A model generated the notes under the pieces. It had not been told where the DNA came from. It saw only the letters and a program-made list of their open reading frames with translations, and did no database searches. A stretch of 64,000 nucleotides of DNA from an uncultured Methylococcaceae bacterium (GTDB lineage: Bacteria; Pseudomonadota; Gammaproteobacteria; Methylococcales; Methylomonadaceae): contig CAIYRS010000080.1 of NCBI GenBank assembly GCA_903928685.1, forward strand, positions 1-64,000, written 5' to 3'. This document shows positions 59,183 through 64,000 of this stretch, one piece after another (position 1 is the stretch's first letter; the number at the start of each line of letters is the position of its first letter). The translations under genes and the position numbers were made by a program.

Positions 59183-60102
59183 AAGAAATCCAAGCCAAAT
59201 TTCAGGTGTTTTGTGTGAATAACACCCCGACTAAATTAATGATAAATAAGCTCTAAACTTCATCACAACGTCTAGTTGCGTCGGGACATAAAGCTTGATC
59301 GTAATATCTGTGAATAGTCAGTTATTTTGTGTATATCAACTTATGATCTCCTATCACGAAGAATTCACTAATCGTTGCAACGTGCGAGAACCTACACTTG
59401 CCATAGAAAACCGCGATATTTGGAATCCAGAAAACCCAGAGATCTCGGCGATTAGCAAGCGTATACCCTCAATTAGAATCCTTACCTCAGACTCAGCAAC
59501 GAGTAATCGACCAAATTCCAGAACCTTAGTATCAAATTAATTTTTCTGCTTAAATTAAGTTGGTTTTAAATCATGTGATGTTTATAAACCATTGGTTATC
59601 ATCCATAAGTCATAATAAAAACCCATACTTATGGCTGATTGTTTCTGGTTGAAAGTAACGATAGTATCCTTCGACAATTTCCTAATCAGGAATCATCACA
59701 TAAATCGCGACAACCATTTTCTTTTCGTAATTTTTGAGCCTAAGAAAATCGGTTTTTCTGACCTGTTAGTGATTAATAAAAATAGACTGCGATCCAGCTG
59801 GTGCTTTGCCATTCTTTCCCTGTCCAAGCAGGCGCTCTTGAAAAGAAAAATTTCATGGGCTAGATTCGGTTTCTAGACTGCCGACATGCAAATGATGAGC
59901 GCGAGTATGTGGTATCACCCATTATCAGGATAGACGTGTGATGGATGGCTACTTTGACGGTGGCGAAAACGTTTCCCATCCGAAATGTAAAATCCGGAAA
60001 TGAGGCAGAAGCGCTGGTTTTCAAATTGCGTCCAAATGAGCTGCCCCAACGCTAAGTGGTAGCGATTAAATTTGAATAAATTTCAGAGCTACAATTGCAA
60101 CC
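59183..60102. other. 920-base stretch without supported genes
   Basis: Two open frames of 81 codons (59295-59540 and 59631-59876, plus strand) have no recognisable product, no good ribosome site and random-looking composition. The region looks like decayed sequence plus the pqi promoter region; I see no repeat or RNA gene. Confidence 0.4.
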
Positions 60103-60738
60103 ATGATTTCAGATTCTGTTAAGGCTAAACATTTTGCGGGCAAATATCATGTAAGAGCCTGCCACGATTGCGATGCAATACAACGAATCCCCCGTACCAA
60201 ATATATTAAATATCGTTGTATCCGTTGCAATGCGCTCTTGGAAGACGGCAGGTCTGGCAATTTGTATCAAGCACTAGCGCTAAATTTATCGGCTATGATT
60301 TTTTTTATCTTGGCTAATGCTTTTCCTATCGTCGCAATTGAAGCGACTGGTAATACCGTATATGCCACAATCATTGGCGTCGTCGAAGCACTGCATGACC
60401 AAAACATGAATCTGGTGGGCTTAGTGGTGATGATTACCACGATAATCTTTCCAAGCTTAGATTTACTTTGTACTGCCATGCTATTGGGTTTTACAAAATA
60501 CCCATATTTATCTGCTGCTTTAGCTTACTTATTCCGATTACGCTCTGCCATTAAACCTTGGAACATGATAGAAATTTTCGTGCTTGGTACTTTAGTCGCT
60601 ATCGTAAAATTGGGTAGCATCGCCAGTGTCCTGCCGGGTATAGGCTTATGGTCTTTGTGTACATTTATAGTGCTTAGCGCCGCCAGCTCCCAAGCATTCC
60701 ATCCGGTTGAATTTTGGGAAAAGCTTGAATATGAATAA
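60103..60738 (+). CDS. pqiA: PqiA-like membrane protein, first half
   Basis: 211 residues corresponding to one half of E. coli PqiA: a zinc-ribbon start (RACHDCDAIQ and YRCIRCNALL, CxxC pairs) then four membrane segments (LNLSAMIFFILANAFPIVAI etc.). E. coli has both halves in one chain; here they are separate genes, the second starting 8 bases before this stop. Part of the inner-membrane platform for PqiBC lipid transport. Confidence 0.85.
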   Translation: MISDSVKAKHFAGKYHVRACHDCDAIQRIPRTKYIKYRCIRCNALLEDGRSGNLYQALALNLSAMIFFILANAFPIVAIEATGNTVYATIIGVVEALHDQNMNLVGLVVMITTIIFPSLDLLCTAMLLGFTKYPYLSAALAYLFRLRSAIKPWNMIEIFVLGTLVAIVKLGSIASVLPGIGLWSLCTFIVLSAASSQAFHPVEFWEKLEYE

Positions 60739-61360
60739 AACCATGCCCACGGCTGCCGCTAAAGGCTGGTTAGTCTGTAAAGTCTGTCATTTATTAGTTA
60801 AGCCGCAAACCACCCTGGACACTTCGCATTGTCCACGCTGTGGTAGCCGCTTACACTCCAGAAATCCCGAAAGCCTGAATCGCAGTTTAGCTCTAATGGT
60901 GGCGGCAGGCATTTTGTATATACCAGCGAATATTTTACCCATCATGCATTCCCATACCCTGTTATACGATCAAGACGATACCATCATGAGTGGCGTACTG
61001 GCATTATGGTATGGTGGATCATGGCCACTGGCGCTATTAGTTTTTATTGTTAGCATCTTAGTGCCCACGCTTAAATTGATTTCCTTAAGCATATTAGTGG
61101 TCAGCACTCATTATCGTTGGCAGTGGCGCATCCGTGAACGTACCATCTTATACCGTCTACTGGAATTTATTGGACGCTGGTCGATGTTGGATATTTTTGT
61201 TGTCGGCTTGCTGGTGGCATTGGTGCAATTGCGCGGCGTGGCGAATATTCAGGCCGAACCCGGCGCCTTGGCGTTTGCAGCGGTGGTGATTTTGACTATG
61301 TACTCTGTACAGTGTTTTGATCCGCGATTGATGTGGGATGGGTTGGAAAACAATGACTGA
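60731..61360 (+). CDS. pqiA: PqiA-like membrane protein, second half
   Basis: 209 residues from ATG 60731. Zinc-ribbon motifs VCKVCHLLV and HCPRCGSRLH, then LALMVAAGILYIPANILPIM and three more membrane segments. The ATG overlaps the previous gene by 8 bases, and its own stop overlaps pqiB by 8, so the message is tightly coupled. With 60103-60738 it makes a split PqiA. Confidence 0.85.
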   Translation: MNKTMPTAAAKGWLVCKVCHLLVKPQTTLDTSHCPRCGSRLHSRNPESLNRSLALMVAAGILYIPANILPIMHSHTLLYDQDDTIMSGVLALWYGGSWPLALLVFIVSILVPTLKLISLSILVVSTHYRWQWRIRERTILYRLLEFIGRWSMLDIFVVGLLVALVQLRGVANIQAEPGALAFAAVVILTMYSVQCFDPRLMWDGLENND

Positions 61361-62987
61361 CAAACCGGATAATATGGATTTGGATGCAATACCGGAAGCC
61401 AAAGCGCAAGTAGCCTCGCGGCATAGACTGCCTTTAGTGTGGATAGTGCCGATTTTAGCCGCCATCATTGGCTGCTGGATTGTTGTCCATACGCTAATGG
61501 AGCGTGGCCCTAGCATCACATTAACCTTAACCGATGCCGAAGGAGTTGAAGCCGGTAAAACAAAAATCCGCTACAAGAGTGTCGATGTCGGCATGGTTAA
61601 AGCCGTATCCTTAGCGCCAGATCACCACACCGTGATAGTCAGCATCGATATGGCAAAATTTGCCGAGCCGTTTCTGGTTGAGGGGACACATTTTTGGGTG
61701 GTGCGTCCAAGACTCGGGGCAACCGGCGTGTCTGGTTTAAATACCTTAGTGTCTGGTGCTTACATCAGTATGGATGTGGGTGATACCACAATAGCGGCAC
61801 GGAAATTTTCTGGGTTAGATACGCCACCTGTGATTTCCAGAGAAATGCGCGGGCGACAATTTATCCTGGAAACCAGCGATATTGGTTCGCTGGTAGTCGG
61901 TTCGCCAATTTATTTTCACCATATCCAAGTTGGTCAGATCAGTGCGGTATCCCTGAATGAGGATGGACGGGCGTTGACGCTACAAGCCTTTGTGAATGCA
62001 CCCTACGACCGCTTTGTTACCGAAGATAGCCGGTTTTGGCAGGCCAGCGGCATAGAACTGGCATTTGATGCCGGAGGCGTGCATCTGCAAACTGAATCGT
62101 TGTCCACCATTTTAGCTGGCGGTATCGCATTCGAATCGCCTAATGGATCCACAATTATTACCTCGGCAAACAATAATACTAAATTCGGATTAGCGTCAAA
62201 CCGGAATCAGGCGATGAAATCCGCTGATCGTTTGGTCAAAACCTATATCTTGTATTTCGATGAATCGCTACGGGGCTTACAACCTGGATCTATAGTTGAT
62301 TTTCGTGGTGTGGAAATTGGTGAAGTCACCGCCTTGCATGTCGAATACGATAAAACCCAGGATAAATTCCTATTTCCGGTGCTAGTTAATGTTTATCCGG
62401 AGCGCATCCAATCGCGTTACTTGGGCAAAACCCAGCAACCCTACGAAGATACTCGTGAGCTGGTGGCGCATATGATAGACCACGGCTTTCGCGCTCAACT
62501 GCGCCCCAGTAATTTGCTTACTGGTCAGTTATATATCGCCTTGGACTTTTTTCCTGATGCCGAAAAAGTTAAGCCGCAACCGCTATCTACCCCCATGCCG
62601 TTGCCGACAGTACAAGGCAATATCGCCCAACTTCAAAATGTTCTGACAAATGTAGCCAAGAAATTGGAGCAATTACCTTTAGATAAAATAGGCCGAGATA
62701 CCGACAAGTTGCTGATTACAGCCCAGCACACCATGGAAAATACCAATCAACTAGTCAGCAAATTAAATAGTGATTTAGCACCAGAGGCAAAATTAGCCCT
62801 AACACAAATGCGTACTACTTTTGAACAAACTGAGCAGAGCATAGGGCCAGGATCAGGCTTGCAAACCGATCTCCACACAACCTTAACCAGTTTAAGCCGA
62901 GTAGCGGACTCAATAAAAATACTGACGGAATATTTGGATAAGCACCCAGAATCACTGTTACGAGGAAAAGACGGGGATAAAAAATGA
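61353..62987 (+). CDS. pqiB: PqiB-like MCE-domain lipid transport protein
   Basis: 544 residues from ATG 61353 (alternative ATG 61338), matching E. coli PqiB's length. One N-terminal membrane anchor (LPLVWIVPILAAIIGCWIVV) is followed by three MCE domains (for example GVEAGKTKIRYKSVDVGMVK, FILETSDIGSLVVGSPIYFH, LRGLQPGSIVDFRGVEIGEV) and a helical C-terminus (residues about 430-540) that should build the periplasmic needle. Expected to shuttle lipid between membranes. Confidence 0.9.
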   Translation: MTDKPDNMDLDAIPEAKAQVASRHRLPLVWIVPILAAIIGCWIVVHTLMERGPSITLTLTDAEGVEAGKTKIRYKSVDVGMVKAVSLAPDHHTVIVSIDMAKFAEPFLVEGTHFWVVRPRLGATGVSGLNTLVSGAYISMDVGDTTIAARKFSGLDTPPVISREMRGRQFILETSDIGSLVVGSPIYFHHIQVGQISAVSLNEDGRALTLQAFVNAPYDRFVTEDSRFWQASGIELAFDAGGVHLQTESLSTILAGGIAFESPNGSTIITSANNNTKFGLASNRNQAMKSADRLVKTYILYFDESLRGLQPGSIVDFRGVEIGEVTALHVEYDKTQDKFLFPVLVNVYPERIQSRYLGKTQQPYEDTRELVAHMIDHGFRAQLRPSNLLTGQLYIALDFFPDAEKVKPQPLSTPMPLPTVQGNIAQLQNVLTNVAKKLEQLPLDKIGRDTDKLLITAQHTMENTNQLVSKLNSDLAPEAKLALTQMRTTFEQTEQSIGPGSGLQTDLHTTLTSLSRVADSIKILTEYLDKHPESLLRGKDGDKK

Positions 62988-63577
62988 ACGTACAGCGTTA
63001 TTTCATCGCTGCTGGCCTAGTGTGCATCATATCGCAATTAGTAGGCTGTGCTTCAGCGCCAGAACAGTTGTATACACTAGAAGCAGCTTCTGCTATAAAC
63101 CGTGCGCCGCTGCATTTAGAGAGCCCCTATGTATTGGTTGGGCCTATTCAGTTACCAGAACTGATTGATAGGCCGCAATTAGTGATACGCAATGGTGAAT
63201 ACAGTATAGATATTAACGAACAACAACGCTGGGCGACGCCACTTAAAGAATCCTTGCCGCGAGTAATAGCTGCAGAATTAAATCTTCACCTATTGAAAGA
63301 GAATTTTATTGCCTCCTCTCCTAATATGGTTAGCTCACCCAGCGCCCGCTTACTGATAGAAATTATCAGTTTTGATCTATCACCCAGCGGTGCAAACATC
63401 GTTGCGCATTGGTCTTATCGGCCAACAGACAAACATCTGAAGCCTATAGAACACCTAAGTCAGGCTAAGGCTGCGGCTAAGACAGCTAACTATTTGGAAT
63501 ATGTAGATGCTGCAAGGCGTGCGGTGCAAGTATTAGCTGAAGATATTGCCAATAAATTGCGCTATGAACAAAAGTGA
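62984..63577 (+). CDS. pqiC: PqiC-like outer-membrane lipoprotein
   Basis: 197 residues, ABC-type transport auxiliary lipoprotein family. Lipobox LVGC gives Cys22 as the likely lipidated residue. The mature part has LYTLEAASAINRAPLHLESP and VGPIQLPELIDRPQLVIRNG, typical of PqiC. ATGA overlap with pqiB. It should dock the PqiB needle at the outer membrane. Confidence 0.88.
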   Translation: MNVQRYFIAAGLVCIISQLVGCASAPEQLYTLEAASAINRAPLHLESPYVLVGPIQLPELIDRPQLVIRNGEYSIDINEQQRWATPLKESLPRVIAAELNLHLLKENFIASSPNMVSSPSARLLIEIISFDLSPSGANIVAHWSYRPTDKHLKPIEHLSQAKAAAKTANYLEYVDAARRAVQVLAEDIANKLRYEQK

Positions 63578-64000
63578 GTTTAGCCCAAGTTATATTTTTT
63601 ATAGTTCAAATAGGGGTAGTGGTTAAATTTATTTTGAAAATAGATGTTGATTTGCTCCTAAATATTACCCAAGTTTTGCATCGATTTTACACCCACCCTA
63701 TTTCCAGACTGGATTATCTTTTTTTCATCACAAGGCGCGGCATTTTAAAGTATCCCTAGGATTGTTTTCTTCTATGGTTTTAAATAATTCATGGTGATCA
63801 CCTCGTGGCTAAAGTACGTGATACCCTTTTCACAATTATGACGAAGTGTAAATTCGTGTTCAATTTCACCCGGTAGCATGACTTTGCACAGACATGTTAC
63901 CGCGTGTGCACTGTGGTTTTAGGAACTTATTTTAGTGGCAAATAGACATCGGTAATCATGTCTTCTTGCCGCAAATTTGACCCAACATTGACGTAGTGAA
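63578..64000. other. Right-edge stretch, no supported gene
   Basis: A 61-codon frame starting inside pqiC (63574-63759) has no ribosome site or recognisable product. On the minus strand a frame open from the window edge ends at 63927; its 24 visible codons (SNLRQEDMITDVYLPLK at the end) could be the C-terminus of a gene beyond the window, but cannot be identified. Confidence 0.35.

Noticed and set aside
59295-59876. Two plus-strand open frames of 81 codons
   Set aside because: No recognisable product, no ribosome binding site, composition like non-coding DNA.
63574-63759. 61-codon frame starting in pqiC
   Set aside because: GTG start without ribosome site and no family resemblance; probably chance.
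63927-64000. C-terminus of a gene entering from the right edge on the minus strand
   Set aside because: Only 24 codons visible, too few to identify.
1-64000. CRISPR arrays, tRNA or rRNA genes, prophage genes
   Set aside because: Reading both strands I saw no regularly spaced repeats, no tRNA-like cloverleaf or rRNA motifs, and no phage structural genes.

Overview
The window looks like a chromosomal segment of a Gram-negative gammaproteobacterium. The evidence is TonB-dependent receptors, ExbB/ExbD/TonB, RND efflux, PqiABC and the FecI/FecR style of regulation. Codon use and the proteins recall methanotroph-like Methylococcales, but that placement is only an impression. Gene identities were assigned by reading motifs; no database search was possible.

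Layout. (1) 1-9503: a partial TetR regulator, then a leftward operon. In transcription order the operon is a small coiled-coil protein, tonB, exbB, exbD, an outer-membrane efflux lipoprotein, an RND adaptor and the RND permease. A hicAB toxin-antitoxin pair on the opposite strand sits between adaptor and permease. (2) 9548-46167: a dense accessory array with seven FecI-type ECF sigma factors, seven FecR anti-sigma/transducers, seven STN-containing TonB-dependent siderophore-type receptors and three PepSY membrane proteins (candidate ferrisiderophore reductases). It is interrupted by an IS110 remnant, fragments of a Phd/VapC toxin-antitoxin pair and an intact BrnTA pair. (3) 46268-48889: three secreted DUF1566-type proteins behind the last receptor. 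(4) 49164-58607: an unknown protein, then a ten-gene leftward operon. It holds a flavin monooxygenase, SnoaL-like protein, isochorismatase-like hydrolase, amidohydrolase, tautomerase, DUF1275 membrane protein, SMP-30-type lactonase, two XapX proteins and an alginate-export-type porin; it is probably catabolic, substrate unknown. (5) 58608-60102: a gene-poor stretch with a decayed NAD(P)-binding gene. (6) 60103-63577: pqiA split into two genes, pqiB and pqiC.

How it works together (inference). Each receptor carries an N-terminal signalling domain and a TonB box; binding of its ligand should be relayed through a FecR to its sigma factor. I see a repeated promoter-like element, roughly TGTGGTTT, 12 bases, then CGTCTTA, placed 39-66 bases before most fecR and receptor genes. 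The same element occurs twice as a divergent pair at 9548-9737, facing the tonB operon on one side and the first PepSY gene on the other, so the energy-transducing genes may belong to the same ECF regulon. The sigma genes lack this element; six regions ahead of them carry a different dyad built on G(T/G)CATWTC(A/C)C, which may be the upstream (metal or other) control.

The array looks built by duplication. Sigma5-FecR5 has no receptor of its own while sigma6-FecR6 is followed by two. The two divergent cassettes in the middle keep complementary leftovers of one toxin-antitoxin locus between fecR and receptor.
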